A stretch of DNA of 64,000 nt from HB2-32-21 sp041603535 (GTDB taxonomy: Bacteria; Pseudomonadota; Gammaproteobacteria; Pseudomonadales; Porticoccaceae). The first letter of the stretch is position 1, and each line of letters begins with the position of its first letter. This document shows positions 16,586-25,609 of the stretch, one piece after another. The stretch lies in the NCBI GenBank assembly GCA_041603535.1, contig JBFIEE010000001.1, positions 1 to 64,000 of the forward strand, read 5' to 3'. A program made the translations under genes and the position numbers. Under the pieces are notes generated by a model that saw only the letters and a list, made by a program, of their open reading frames with translations, was not told the origin of the DNA and did no database searches.

Positions 16586-17201
16586 CGACAGCCCAGGGTG
16601 AGTATTTCAGCATCACCGCAGCAAACAAGGTCGATGTCACCAATGCATTCAGCCAGCGTTGCAGTTGCGGATAGGGCGACTGCTGAAACCACGCCGTATC
16701 CACCGCCGCAAATTGACGAACAAACGGCAGCACGCCGATATCCCCGACCGATAGCGTATCGCCGAGTAAAAATGGAAAACGCTGGAGCCGGGATTCCAGG
16801 CCTGCGAGGAACCCCGCTGCCTGCTGTCGATAATAATCGGGCGAGCTTTCAGCGTGGCGATCCGCGTATTTATATTTATCCAGCCAGGGTTTGAACGAGA
16901 AGTCTGTTGCCATTACCAGCGCGCTGGCCGCCGCCAGATGGCCGTTATGGGGACCTCGCCATCCCCGCGGATCATTTTTTGCCGTTGCCCACAACACGAT
17001 GTCCCAACTTTCATCGAGTACATCACCGTTCTCCATCACCAGCACTGGCACCGTACCTTTTGCTGATACGTCGAGCATCGCCGCCGGTTTGTTTGTTAAG
17101 AGCACCTCCCGGAGCTCCACCTCGATACCCGCGTAATGGAGCGCAAGGCGCGCGCGAATGGCAAAGGGACAGCGGCGAAAGGAGTAAAGAATCGGCCTCA
17201 A
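16527..17201 (-). CDS. Glutathione S-transferase family protein
   Basis: This 224-residue protein has an N-terminal thioredoxin-fold domain with RRCPFAIRAR near 9-18, whose CPFA replaces the usual catalytic Ser/Tyr site, and GTVPVLVMENG for the glutathione gamma-glutamyl contact. An all-helical C-terminal domain follows from about 90. CPFA-type GSTs are often disulfide or thiol-transfer enzymes (omega/beta-like). The substrate is unknown. The 3' end overlaps the following GIY-YIG frame. Confidence 0.85.
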   Translation of the reverse strand: MRPILYSFRRCPFAIRARLALHYAGIEVELREVLLTNKPAAMLDVSAKGTVPVLVMENGDVLDESWDIVLWATAKNDPRGWRGPHNGHLAAASALVMATDFSFKPWLDKYKYADRHAESSPDYYRQQAAGFLAGLESRLQRFPFLLGDTLSVGDIGVLPFVRQFAAVDTAWFQQSPYPQLQRWLNALVTSTLFAAVMLKYSPWAVGDAPVWFGGSENCERTAGA

Positions 17202-17261
17202 AGCAAACCCATAGTGCTAGCCATAACGGGTTATGGCCTCCGCACAGAGTTATGCGCTTGG

Positions 17262-17738
17262 TTAATGATGGTGCCCGTCGGGTCCATGTACATGTCCGTG
17301 CCCTATTTCTTCGGCACTGGCTTCGCGCACCTCCAGCACCTTTATGTCAAAGGTTAGATCCATACCGGCAAAGGGATGATTGGTATCGATATCCACAGTG
17401 AATTTACCGACTTTAACCACCGTGACCTGACGCGGACCGTCTTTCCCCTGAACGACCACCACGCTTCCCGGCACCGGCTTCTTTTTGGCGCGCAGATGTT
17501 TAAGCGGAATGCGCTGAATACTGTCTGGGTTGCTGGGCCCATACGGCCGGGTCAGGGGCACGCTGATCTCGGCGCCGACCTGCAGGCCGGCGAGGGCTTT
17601 CTCAAGCGCTGGCAGCATACCGCCGTGACCATGCAGGTATGTCGTTGGACCAGCCCCTTCCGAAGACTCCACCAGCTTGCCCGCCACGTCTTTTAATTCA
17701 TAACTGAACTGCACGATACGATTTTTAGCAATTTCCAT
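17262..17738 (-). CDS. slyD: SlyD-like FKBP peptidyl-prolyl isomerase
   Basis: This 158-residue FKBP-type isomerase and chaperone has an FKBP core split by an insert-in-flap domain: VQFSYELKDVAGKLVESS at the start, YLHGHGGMLPALEKAL near 45-60 and NHPFAGMDLTFDI near 122-134. The C-terminus ends with GHGHVHGPDGHHH, a short histidine-rich nickel-binding tail like that of SlyD. The ATG at 17738 is chosen because AGGTG lies six bases before it and homology starts there; the frame is open further upstream. It is probably cytoplasmic, with a role in protein folding and metal homeostasis. Confidence 0.9.
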   Translation of the reverse strand: MEIAKNRIVQFSYELKDVAGKLVESSEGAGPTTYLHGHGGMLPALEKALAGLQVGAEISVPLTRPYGPSNPDSIQRIPLKHLRAKKKPVPGSVVVVQGKDGPRQVTVVKVGKFTVDIDTNHPFAGMDLTFDIKVLEVREASAEEIGHGHVHGPDGHHH

Positions 17739-17877
17739 ACACATCACCTGACAAACAAAACCGCGAAGTATCTTGATTGGTTGCGGATTTGGCAAGCGAC
17801 CTTGCCATCACTGCGCCGTAATGATTATTAATCATAAAAACCTGATGGGTATTTGATAGCGAATGCCATACTTCATC

Positions 17878-18432
17878 TTATTCCTGTACAGCAGAATCGG
17901 TTGGCATCGCAACCAGGACGGCCTGGCAACGTCGACATCTATAAACGGCCTGACGTCGACGGACTTTGTTATGCCGTCGGATACCCAGTTGATGTGCGCC
18001 GCAATCACAACGATAGGCCACCCGCTGATAGCGCCGCTGAGGTACCCCGTCCAGACTATGATCGAACGTGCGACTGGCCTCGACGCCAAAGCTAACCATC
18101 ACAGCTTGCCATTCGACACCGTGTGGTTTGATGTTGGCCATGCCGTACAGACAATCGGCAATGTAGTGAGCAACTTCGTGAGCAACCGTGGCAACCAGAT
18201 GATCCTCAAAATAGCGCGCAAAAATATAGGGGTTGTAACGAATCTGTCGTGCCTTACCGTTTACCCTGTACATCCCGCTGGCACGACCAGAGAGATCGAA
18301 CAGCACCGGAATTGGCGCAAACTCCCTGCCGAACAAACCCGCAGCCAGTTCAATGTATTGTTCAGTCGCAGCCACCACCTGGTACCGCTTTTCAGTATTG
18401 ATGGGCTTTAAAAGCTGTGGGGATGACATCAC
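17878..18432 (-). CDS. SprT-family zinc metalloprotease-like protein
   Basis: This 184-residue protein has the HEVAH zinc/catalytic motif near 84-88, the SprT pattern GVEWQAVMVSFG near 104-115, and a C-terminal zinc ribbon (CDCG at about 142-145, CRRC near 167-170). This is the full SprT domain order. The bacterial family is named after E. coli SprT; its eukaryotic relative SPRTN cleaves DNA-protein crosslinks, but the bacterial substrate is not established. It is divergent from the PHP-domain gene. Confidence 0.88.
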   Translation of the reverse strand: MMSSPQLLKPINTEKRYQVVAATEQYIELAAGLFGREFAPIPVLFDLSGRASGMYRVNGKARQIRYNPYIFARYFEDHLVATVAHEVAHYIADCLYGMANIKPHGVEWQAVMVSFGVEASRTFDHSLDGVPQRRYQRVAYRCDCGAHQLGIRRHNKVRRRQAVYRCRRCQAVLVAMPTDSAVQE

Positions 18433-18747
18433 GCTATGATTTAATCACTTTATTTTGCCACGCTTGCCCGACCAGGCACAGCAACGATACGAACGGCAAT
18501 CTCGCTGAAAGTATGAACTGGCCAGTTTCGGCTTGATAAGCAGGTTCCTGTCAATGGCGGTTGCGCAGGCTACAGCGCATTTGAACTGCTGACCTCGCCG
18601 CACCCAGTAAATCGCTATAATGCCCCTTCTATGCGCGGCCACTGCCAGCAATTACCCACGAACGGGGCCGAGTTAAACCATACGTGTTAAACCATAAACG
18701 TATCAGACAAATGTATCAAAACAAACGTATCGAAAACACCCTGACGA
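18433..18747. other. Divergent gap of 315 bases with repeat array
   Basis: This lies between the divergent SprT and PHP genes. The right half carries the repeat array listed at 18672-18731. A minus-strand frame at 18445-18651 is cysteine- and arginine-rich and not believable as a gene. No promoter could be defined. Confidence 0.45.
18672..18731. repeat. Short repeat array before the PHP gene, about 14-base period
   Basis: GTTAAACCATA occurs at 18672-18682 and 18686-18696 (14-base step). It is followed by ACGTATC, ATGTATC and ACGTATC at 18698, 18711 and 18725 (13- and 14-base steps). The array ends 16 bases before the PHP-gene ATG, so it occupies the leader or promoter. It could be a binding-site cluster or slippage. 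Confidence 0.55.
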
Positions 18748-19569
18748 ATGATTGTCGATCTGCATAGTCACTCGACCGCATCGGACGGCACGTTATCTGC
18801 CACTGAAGTCTTGCTGCGCGCCGCACAGGCCGGCGTGGACGTGCTCGCCATCACCGATCACGACACTGTGGCTGGGATCATGACACTGGATCCGGCGCTG
18901 ACCAGCACGCTGACTCTGGTGCCCGGCGTCGAATTATCCGCTTTGTGGGGCACCGTGGGTATCCACATCGTCGGCGTCAATTTTCATCTGGACAGCAGCG
19001 AGTTTCAGGACGCCCTCGCCAGTCAACAGGCAGCGCGCTACCAACGCGCAGGTATTATCGCTGAGAAGCTCGAAAAAAAGGGATTCCCGGACATGCTTAC
19101 CCAGGTTGCCCAGGTGGCGGGGGGTGCCAGTATCGGGCGCCCCCATTTCGCGCAACAACTGGTGACCATGGGCGCCGTGCGCAGCACCGATGAAGCGTTT
19201 CGCAAGTACCTCGGCACCGGCAAACTCGGTGATGTTAAACAGCTCTGGGCGCCCCTCACACAGGTTGTTTCATGGATTTGCAACGCTGGCGGCACCGCGG
19301 TGCTGGCTCACCCTGACAAATATCATCTCAGTCGCACCAGATTATTGGCACTGGTCGACGATTTCAAGGCGGCTGGAGGGGCGGCAATAGAAGTCGTTTC
19401 CGGCCAACAAACCGCTGCGAAAACACGAGACCTGGCGACGCTGTGCGCGCAGAAAGGTCTGCTGGCTTCCTGCGGTTCAGATTTCCATCAACCAGGGCAA
19501 AGCTGGGCAGAACTTGGCAAACATGCAACCCTGCCCGAAGGTTGTACCCCGGTATGGGATCGCTGGTAA
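18748..19569 (+). CDS. rnm: PHP-domain phosphoesterase (RNase AM / YciV family)
   Basis: This 273-residue protein has the PHP metal motifs: DLHSHSTASDGT at 4-15 (His6, His8), AITDHDT near 35-41, PGVELSA near 56, the RPHFAQ motif near 130, LAHP near 189 and the C-terminal GSDFH. This matches the E. coli YciV/TrpH group, now RNase AM, a 5'-3' exonuclease that also acts on pAp and trims 5' ends of 23S, 16S and 5S rRNA. Length is as expected. The start codon follows a repeat array and I see no strong ribosome site. Confidence 0.9.
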   Translation: MIVDLHSHSTASDGTLSATEVLLRAAQAGVDVLAITDHDTVAGIMTLDPALTSTLTLVPGVELSALWGTVGIHIVGVNFHLDSSEFQDALASQQAARYQRAGIIAEKLEKKGFPDMLTQVAQVAGGASIGRPHFAQQLVTMGAVRSTDEAFRKYLGTGKLGDVKQLWAPLTQVVSWICNAGGTAVLAHPDKYHLSRTRLLALVDDFKAAGGAAIEVVSGQQTAAKTRDLATLCAQKGLLASCGSDFHQPGQSWAELGKHATLPEGCTPVWDRW

Positions 19570-19622
19570 ATCATGCTAGCAGGTAACTACTGACATTTCG
19601 TCCTGCCAGAATAAGCCGTTGC

Positions 19623-22600
19623 TCAGGGTGCAACCACCACGACACGCATCGCGTCCATGCTGAGCTCGGCGTTGGCCAGATAGCCATGTAAAGACGCCAT
19701 GGCGTCACGCAGATAATCAATCTCCGTCGTGCGAATATTGGCATTGACCTCGGCTAGCGCCTGTAGGCGCTGGAGTTCTCCACCCAGAATTTCACTCGCC
19801 CGCTGCCCGGCAGTGGCCACAATGTCAGCCTGCTGCTTAAGCGCGAGCTGCTCGGCGTGGGCAACCTGTTCGCTGACCTGACTGCGAATATGACGCACCA
19901 TTTCACTCGCAATGTTTTTCTTCACCGGCTTACACAAGATAGCCAAATGCTCTTCAGTGAGCGTTAAGCTGAGATCTCGCCCCTGCTGATCCACTACCAC
20001 CCGCACCAGCGATTCAGGCAAATAACGCTGCACCTGCAACGCCCGCGGCGCCAGGCAACGCAGGGTAAATACCGCTTCCAGTAACAGCGTGCCGGGCTTT
20101 AGTTGCGGCAACTTGATCGAGCAAATCGTGGTGCTGCCAAAATCACCGTCCGCGATAGTATCCATAATGCCGGCAACCAGCGGGTGCTCCCAGGTGAAAA
20201 ATTGCATGTCTTCCCGGCCCAGTGCCCGCTGGCGTGAAAACGTCGCTGTGAGACCATCTTCCGGCAAACCCGCAACGGCGTGACTCATCTGATCGCCTGG
20301 CTCTACCACAATGGAGTCGGTGCTGTGGTAATGGTGTTCGATGCCGAATTCGTCGAACACACGGTCCAGATACTCTGCCACTTCATGACCCTGACCCAGA
20401 GTTTCCAGTGCCACAACCACAGCTTCGGCACGCGGACGGTCACAGGAATTCAATTCCAACAGACGATCGCGCCCCTCCTGCAGGGTAGCCAAAGCCTGTC
20501 CGGTCAACTTGCTGGTGGTATCGATAAGCTCGTCGCAAGCCTTCGTGTCCTCACTGTGGCATAGCACGTAGTGCAAACGCTCGGCGACCTGACTGTAGAC
20601 TGCGGTGCCGACCGGACACACCCGTTCGAAGGCATTAAGCCCCTCATGATACCAGCGCAGCAACACCGTCTGGGCGCTGTGCTGGTGACAGGGCACATGG
20701 ATGTGTACATCCTTTTTCTGGCCGATTCGATCCAGCCGCCCGATACGTTGCTCCAGCAAGTCGGGATTAAGTGGCAGATCAAACAGCACAAGGTGCTGAG
20801 CAAACTGAAAGTTGCGGCCCTCACTGCCAATTTCGGAGCAGACCAGCACCTGGGCTGCGTCATCTTCATCGGCGAAATAGGCCGCCGCGCGATCCCGCGC
20901 GATCAGGTTCATACCCTCATGAAATACCGCGCTGCGCACGCCCTGACGCAAGCGTAAAAATTCTTCCAGTTCCCGAGCGGTGCGGGCGTTGGCGCAAATG
21001 ACCAGGGCTTTATGCTCACGGTTATCCGCCAGCCATTCAACCAGCCATGACACGCGGGCATCCTCGGCCAGCCACAACGCACCCAAACGCTGCTCCGGCC
21101 GCAAAAGATTTGCCATATCAGCCGGCTCATCAGGACCAGGGGCATGGTCAGATCCCCCTCTCGCAGCACCTGCCGGAGCGGTCAGGGTATAGGCATGAAG
21201 GATCCGCTTAGGGAAGCCAGCGACCGCGTCCCGGGTGTTGCGAAAGAGCACCCGGCCGGTGCCATGACGATCAAGCAGACGCTGAATAATATCGGCCGCA
21301 GCGGCTGTTGCCGCACCGCTGGCGAAGGCTCCTTTATCGTTTTGCTCTGCGTCCTGCGCGTCCTGCTGAAAAGCCAGTATCAATTGCTGCCCCGTCACTT
21401 CACCAAGGTAGCGGGTCACCTGACTGACCAGGGCATCACGCCCAGCCTGCTCCGTCGGCAAATTCGCATCAAGTAACGCGGTGACCAGCTCACTGACTTG
21501 ATGGTAGCCAGCTTCTTCTTCAACAAATTTTTGTAAATTGTAATAGCGGTCACTGTCGAGCAGTCGCAGTCGCGCAAAGTGCCCATCGACACCGAGTTGT
21601 TCGGGCGTCGCGGTCAACAACAATAAACCGCCAATATGTCTTGCCAACGTTTCAATACAGCGGTACGCGGGACTGACTTCGGTCTCGCTCCACTGGAGAT
21701 GGTGGGCTTCATCGACCACCAGCATATCCCACGGCGCGGCCTGCGCTTGCGCCAGACGGCTTGGGTTATTGACCAGAAACGACAGGCTGCACAATACCAG
21801 CTGAGCACTCTCAAAGGGATTATCGCCAGGCAGAGGAGCGGTTCGGTGCAGGCTTTGAGCGTTGTTTTCCAGCCCGGTATGAGCGTCATCAATCGCACCA
21901 TCGCCAGCGTATGTCTCGACTTCGACAGACAGATCTTCGCCATCTGATTCGTCGCACTCTGTAGCAAACAGTGCTTCGTCGACCAGTTGATCCTCCCGTT
22001 GCTCCAGCGCGATACAACGCGCTTTATCAAGAATCGTAAAACGCAGATTAAAGCGGCGCAGCATTTCCACCAACCACTGGTGCACCAGGCTATCGGGCAC
22101 CACGATGAGGACTCGATCGGCACGACCGGTAATCAGCTGCTGATGAATGATCAAACCTGCCTCTATGGTTTTACCCAGACCCACTTCATCGGCCAGCAAC
22201 ACCCGCGGCGCATGACGTTGCGCCACCTGACTGGCGATATAAAGCTGGTGGGGCAACAGTTGCACCCGAGGACCCAGCAAGCCGTGCACCGGTGATCGCC
22301 TGATACGGTGGCGATGTTTTAAGGTCTCGCAGCGCAACTTGAAGCGGTTGGGTTTATCCACCTGACCGGCGAAGAGTCGATCCTTAGGTTTGCTGAACCT
22401 GACGAAGCTATCCAGGTCGATTTCGTGCAACAGGAGGGATTCACCGAGATCGTCCAGGCCAGCGTAGAGCACGCAACCATCACGCGTACTGCTATCAGTG
22501 ATCGTAAATTGCCTGCCGTCCGCAGTCCTGACACGGTCCCCAACAGGATAAATCACTCGACCTAGCGGTGCATTGTCCGTGGCATAGGTTCTCTGTTCTG

Positions 22601-22721
22601 CAGCAGCGGGGAACGTCAGGTCAACCCGGCGGCTGACAACATTCACGACAATACCCAGCCCCAGATCGGCCTCGGTGTTACTGATCCAGCGCTGGCCTGT
22701 CGCAAATTCTGAATTTGACAA
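19623..22721 (-). CDS. rapA: RNA polymerase-associated ATPase RapA
   Basis: This SWI2/SNF2-type ATPase binds core RNA polymerase and promotes its recycling. It starts with the RapA Tudor-like N-domain (GQRWISNTEADLGLG), then has Walker A DEVGLGKT, the DEAH box VVDEAHHLQ, and helicase C-domain motifs (EIGSEGRNFQF, RIGRLDRIGQ). I place the start at TTG 22721 (about 1032 residues), where homology begins and AAGAG precedes; an ATG at 22796 would add 25 unrelated residues. The E. coli protein is 968 residues. The extra length is partly an acidic insert (around residues 250-290, ECDESDGEDLS) and a Gly/Pro/Asp-rich insert before motif IV. Confidence 0.93.
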   Translation of the reverse strand: MSNSEFATGQRWISNTEADLGLGIVVNVVSRRVDLTFPAAAEQRTYATDNAPLGRVIYPVGDRVRTADGRQFTITDSSTRDGCVLYAGLDDLGESLLLHEIDLDSFVRFSKPKDRLFAGQVDKPNRFKLRCETLKHRHRIRRSPVHGLLGPRVQLLPHQLYIASQVAQRHAPRVLLADEVGLGKTIEAGLIIHQQLITGRADRVLIVVPDSLVHQWLVEMLRRFNLRFTILDKARCIALEQREDQLVDEALFATECDESDGEDLSVEVETYAGDGAIDDAHTGLENNAQSLHRTAPLPGDNPFESAQLVLCSLSFLVNNPSRLAQAQAAPWDMLVVDEAHHLQWSETEVSPAYRCIETLARHIGGLLLLTATPEQLGVDGHFARLRLLDSDRYYNLQKFVEEEAGYHQVSELVTALLDANLPTEQAGRDALVSQVTRYLGEVTGQQLILAFQQDAQDAEQNDKGAFASGAATAAAADIIQRLLDRHGTGRVLFRNTRDAVAGFPKRILHAYTLTAPAGAARGGSDHAPGPDEPADMANLLRPEQRLGALWLAEDARVSWLVEWLADNREHKALVICANARTARELEEFLRLRQGVRSAVFHEGMNLIARDRAAAYFADEDDAAQVLVCSEIGSEGRNFQFAQHLVLFDLPLNPDLLEQRIGRLDRIGQKKDVHIHVPCHQHSAQTVLLRWYHEGLNAFERVCPVGTAVYSQVAERLHYVLCHSEDTKACDELIDTTSKLTGQALATLQEGRDRLLELNSCDRPRAEAVVVALETLGQGHEVAEYLDRVFDEFGIEHHYHSTDSIVVEPGDQMSHAVAGLPEDGLTATFSRQRALGREDMQFFTWEHPLVAGIMDTIADGDFGSTTICSIKLPQLKPGTLLLEAVFTLRCLAPRALQVQRYLPESLVRVVVDQQGRDLSLTLTEEHLAILCKPVKKNIASEMVRHIRSQVSEQVAHAEQLALKQQADIVATAGQRASEILGGELQRLQALAEVNANIRTTEIDYLRDAMASLHGYLANAELSMDAMRVVVVAP

Positions 22722-22938
22722 AAATGTTACTCTTTTCGTAGTCAGGGGAGCTATCAGCTCGATGGCTAACCTGATGGTTAAATTAAAGATGCGCATTCTA
22801 GGGGTTTAGAACTGACGCACCAACTGCTTTCGGCCCTGATTATGCTCAGGTTGCCCAACAAAACGCTCTATGCTGACCGTGCATCTCGGCGCCCACGCGG
22901 GTACTCTAGCGGTTTTTTGCAAGGTGCCATCTTTTACT

Positions 22939-23667
22939 ATGACCACACTCGGTTTACTCGAAACAGATACGCTTTACGATGATCTGCTCGCCGACTACGG
23001 ATCCTACGGCCAGATGTTTGCGCGCTTTTTTAACGACCTCGGAGGCGAGTTGGAGTACCGCTATTACCAGGTTCAACAGGGCCAGCTGCCGCTGGCGACA
23101 GACGAGTGCGACGCCTACCTCATCACTGGCTCCAAGGCCGGGGTGTACGACTCCCTGCCATGGATACCACCGTTGCAGACATGGATAGCCGATTTCCATC
23201 AACAGGGAGCGCGGCTGATAGGCGTGTGCTTTGGACACCAGATTATCGCGCACAGCCTCGGCGGCCATGCTGGACGCAGTGACAAGGGCTGGGGTGTTGG
23301 CGTCCATTCTACGACTGTATTTACCACACATTTATCATCAGCGACCACCGATAACGCGATGACGTCAAGACCTTCACAGGTGAGCCTGCTGTACAGTCAT
23401 CAGGATCAGGTTGAAACGCTACCGCATGGCGCACAACTACTGGCCAGCAGTGACTTCTGTCAAAACGCCGCGTTCAAAATAGACAACCGTGTGCTGTCTG
23501 TACAGGGTCACCCGGAATTTACCCCTCTGTATTTGCAGCGCCTGCTTAAGCGGCGGCGGGCAGTGATCGGCGAGGCGCGTTATGCCGCGGCAACCGCCTC
23601 CCTGGATCAGGCCACCGACGAACAGCGGGTAGGACGCTGTTTGATTGATTTCATACGAAATGGCTAG
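22939..23667 (+). CDS. GMP-synthase-like glutamine amidotransferase
   Basis: This class I amidotransferase domain stands alone (about 242 residues). The nucleophile is Cys97 in GVCFGHQ, and the His-Glu pair is in VQGHPEFTP; TGSKAGVYD near 63-71 is a typical early motif. No synthetase domain follows, so it belongs to the stand-alone group used in diverse amide transfers or gamma-glutamyl hydrolysis; its role is unknown. The ATG at 22939 matches the start of homology. An upstream ATG at 22870 would add 23 unrelated residues. Confidence 0.88.
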   Translation: MTTLGLLETDTLYDDLLADYGSYGQMFARFFNDLGGELEYRYYQVQQGQLPLATDECDAYLITGSKAGVYDSLPWIPPLQTWIADFHQQGARLIGVCFGHQIIAHSLGGHAGRSDKGWGVGVHSTTVFTTHLSSATTDNAMTSRPSQVSLLYSHQDQVETLPHGAQLLASSDFCQNAAFKIDNRVLSVQGHPEFTPLYLQRLLKRRRAVIGEARYAAATASLDQATDEQRVGRCLIDFIRNG

Positions 23668-23725
23668 CCTGGAAGGGCAGCACCCGCGTGGTACGGACGC
23701 GTAACGGCAAGCTGGTCATCCGCCC

Positions 23726-23800
23726 CAGGAACGTTTGATCAGCGCAGGAACCTTCCGTCAGCCGCGGAACTTTCCATCAGCCCAGAAACTTCCGCACATA
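23726..23800. repeat. Four tandem units with 19-base period
   Basis: Units related to CAGGAACCTTCCGTCAGCC begin at 23726, 23745, 23764 and 23783, each 19 bases apart and partly diverged. The array crosses the 3' end of the acetyltransferase gene (stop at 23777), so its last unit encodes the C-terminal residues. Its regular period suggests repeated local duplication. Confidence 0.6.
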
Positions 23801-24043
23801 CCAGCAACTGGCCTCTATCTGATAGCCTTCCTGTCGCGCCCAGGAGAGCGCCTGGCGGACCAGTTTTTCGGCGACGCCGCGCCCGCGCAAAGCACCTGGC
23901 ACGAAGGTATGATTAAAGTCGATACGCCCACCCGACAGCTGATAATCAGCAACGGATTCGATACCATCGACAATCGCAACAAAACGCTGTCGCTCAGGTT
24001 CGTGTCGCACTTCTAACCCGCGTTCTCCGGTGTCTTCGCTCAT
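23777..24043 (-). CDS. Small GNAT acetyltransferase-like protein (YjdJ type)
   Basis: This 88-residue protein has the minimal CoA-binding core of the Acetyltransf_CG group: FNHTFVPGALRGRGVAEKLV (about 43-62), then the conserved ASCWYVRKFL end. The whole N-terminal part of classical GNAT enzymes is absent, as normal for this subfamily. Substrate unknown. The 3' end lies within a 19-base repeat array, which affects only the last few codons. Confidence 0.88.
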   Translation of the reverse strand: MSEDTGERGLEVRHEPERQRFVAIVDGIESVADYQLSGGRIDFNHTFVPGALRGRGVAEKLVRQALSWARQEGYQIEASCWYVRKFLG

Positions 24044-24080
24044 AGCAAATACTCAATTGTCAATTTCGGGAGGCTACATT

Positions 24081-24118
24081 TATTTCAGTAAAACCCGGCT
24101 ATTTCAGCAAAACCCGGC
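24081..24118. repeat. 19-base tandem duplication
   Basis: TATTTCAGTAAAACCCGGC (24081-24099) is repeated at once with one change (24100-24118), upstream of the acetyltransferase gene's start at 24043. Function unknown. Confidence 0.75.
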
Positions 24119-24203
24119 GCGAATGCACAGGACTCTAAAATATCGGCTTTCAGGGGCAGCGATTGGACAGCGACCGGGGCATACGTTGCGCCAATATCGC
24201 CCA

Positions 24204-24776
24204 CTACCGACCCATGCCATAAAATTCGTCGTTGGGTCGCATACTGGTCAAGTTGGCCATGCGATTCGACAGGCAGAAAAACGCGCTGATACCACCGATA
24301 TCCCAGATGTCTTCATCATCAAAACCGTGGCCGCGCAGCAGAACAAAATCCTCGTCACCGATTGTGGCCGAAGCCTGACTCACCTTGACTGCAAAATCCA
24401 GCATGGCCCGCTGGCGAGGGGTGATATCGGCCTTGCGATAATTAACAGCCAGCTGATCGGCAAGCAGGGAATTCTTAGAGACTATGCGCAAGATGGCGCC
24501 ATGGGCGACCACACAGTAATGGCACTCATTGCCGCCACTGACGGTGACTACAATCATCTCTTTTTCAGCCTTGGTCAGATTGCTTTCGCGCAGCATCAGG
24601 GCATCGTGCATGGCAAAGAACGCCCGACACTCATCCGGACGATGCGCCAGAACAAGGAACACATTGGGGATAAAGCCGGTTTTTTCCTGTACTTTTAGCA
24701 CAGTATCGCGCAGGTCATCGGGCAACTCGGCGATTGTGGGAACGGGGAAACGGCTGATCGGCTTACTGACGTTCAT
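24204..24776 (-). CDS. AhpD-like peroxidase-related protein
   Basis: This 190-residue carboxymuconolactone decarboxylase-fold protein has the redox motif Cys85-x-x-Cys88 with His92 (ECHYCVVAH). The N-terminal SRFPVPTIAELPDD and C-terminal SMRPNDEFYGMGR are characteristic of the 'uncharacterised peroxidase-related enzyme' group. It probably reduces alkyl hydroperoxides, but its reductant is unknown. The next gene on the strand is a rhodanese, 42 bases upstream in the other sense of position; they may share sulfur/redox functions. Confidence 0.87.
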   Translation of the reverse strand: MNVSKPISRFPVPTIAELPDDLRDTVLKVQEKTGFIPNVFLVLAHRPDECRAFFAMHDALMLRESNLTKAEKEMIVVTVSGGNECHYCVVAHGAILRIVSKNSLLADQLAVNYRKADITPRQRAMLDFAVKVSQASATIGDEDFVLLRGHGFDDEDIWDIGGISAFFCLSNRMANLTSMRPNDEFYGMGR

Positions 24777-24818
24777 TAAAACTCCCGCAGGACAGCGAAA
24801 TGAGCATATGGGACAAAT

Positions 24819-25133
24819 CTATTCGTCTGCCGACCAGGCAGCATAACCGCCATCCAGGTTATAAACCTCGGCAAACCCCTGGGCCGCCAGAAAACCAGCG
24901 GCATTTTGGCTCGAATGGCCGTGATAACAACACACTACCACCGGTCTCTCCTTGTCCCCGGAAGTCAGAAACCGCTCAAGAGTCCCGTCGTTGAGCAGCT
25001 TCGCCCCGTTGATGTGGCCAGCCGCAAAAGAGTCCGGGTCGCGAATATCAACTATTTGCACATCCTGGTCCTTTTTCAACGTTTTCAAACCCGTCACTGA
25101 AAGGTGTCGCCACATGCCAGCTTCCTCCACCAA
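24819..25133 (-). CDS. glpE: Thiosulfate sulfurtransferase GlpE-like rhodanese
   Basis: This single-domain rhodanese of 104 residues moves a sulfur atom from thiosulfate to cyanide or thiols such as thioredoxin. The active loop is CCYHGHSSQ with catalytic Cys69, the long GlpE-type loop. IVDIRDPDSFAAGH and NLDGGYAAW are the other family motifs. An internal ATG at residue 7 (MWRHLS) may be the real start. It lies between the AhpD-like and ppnP genes on the same strand. Confidence 0.9.
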   Translation of the reverse strand: MVEEAGMWRHLSVTGLKTLKKDQDVQIVDIRDPDSFAAGHINGAKLLNDGTLERFLTSGDKERPVVVCCYHGHSSQNAAGFLAAQGFAEVYNLDGGYAAWSADE

Positions 25134-25184
25134 AAACGTACGACCAACTCATCTCAGGGTGTCGTGCTCATCACGCTCGCCAAC

Positions 25185-25466
25185 TTACCCATAGGTACAA
25201 AGATAAGCGGTATCCCTGGCAACCTGCAACTGAAATGTCTGTTTAGCTGCAACCGTGAAGGTTGCGCCCGTGGCACAGGTCTGCCAATCATCGCGGCCCG
25301 GCAACTTTACCCGCAGTGCGCCGCTGACGACCGTCATGGTTTCGAGCTCACTGGTGCTAAATTCGTACTCGCCCGGCGCCATGACACCGACGGTAGCCGG
25401 TAAGTGGCTCCCTGCAAACGCGATCGACTTCACATTGCCGTCAAAATATTCATTCACCTGCAACAT
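25185..25466 (-). CDS. ppnP: Pyrimidine/purine nucleoside phosphorylase PpnP
   Basis: This 93-residue cupin-fold phosphorylase has the length and pattern of E. coli PpnP (YaiE): MLQVNEYFDGNVKSI, GVMAPGEYEFST, MTVVSGALRVKLPG and the end FQLQVARDTAYLC. It splits nucleosides with phosphate. The start at 25466 is chosen over a longer frame because GGGAGAGGTG directly precedes it and the homologous N-terminus begins there. Confidence 0.95.
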   Translation of the reverse strand: MLQVNEYFDGNVKSIAFAGSHLPATVGVMAPGEYEFSTSELETMTVVSGALRVKLPGRDDWQTCATGATFTVAAKQTFQLQVARDTAYLCTYG

Positions 25467-25609
25467 CACCTCTCCCCCACACAAGTAATAACTATCTACC
25501 GGCAAGATACACCCGCACCCATAAAGCACAACCCTGCCTGTCGTTGTACCCGTGCATTGGTAATGCGTTTGCTCATCACAGGTGATGTGGCCTTACCAAT
25601 GACCTGAGT

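Noticed and set aside
18445..18651. Minus-strand frame upstream of the SprT gene
   Set aside because: Arginine/cysteine-rich composition, no ribosome site and overlap with an apparent divergent promoter region.
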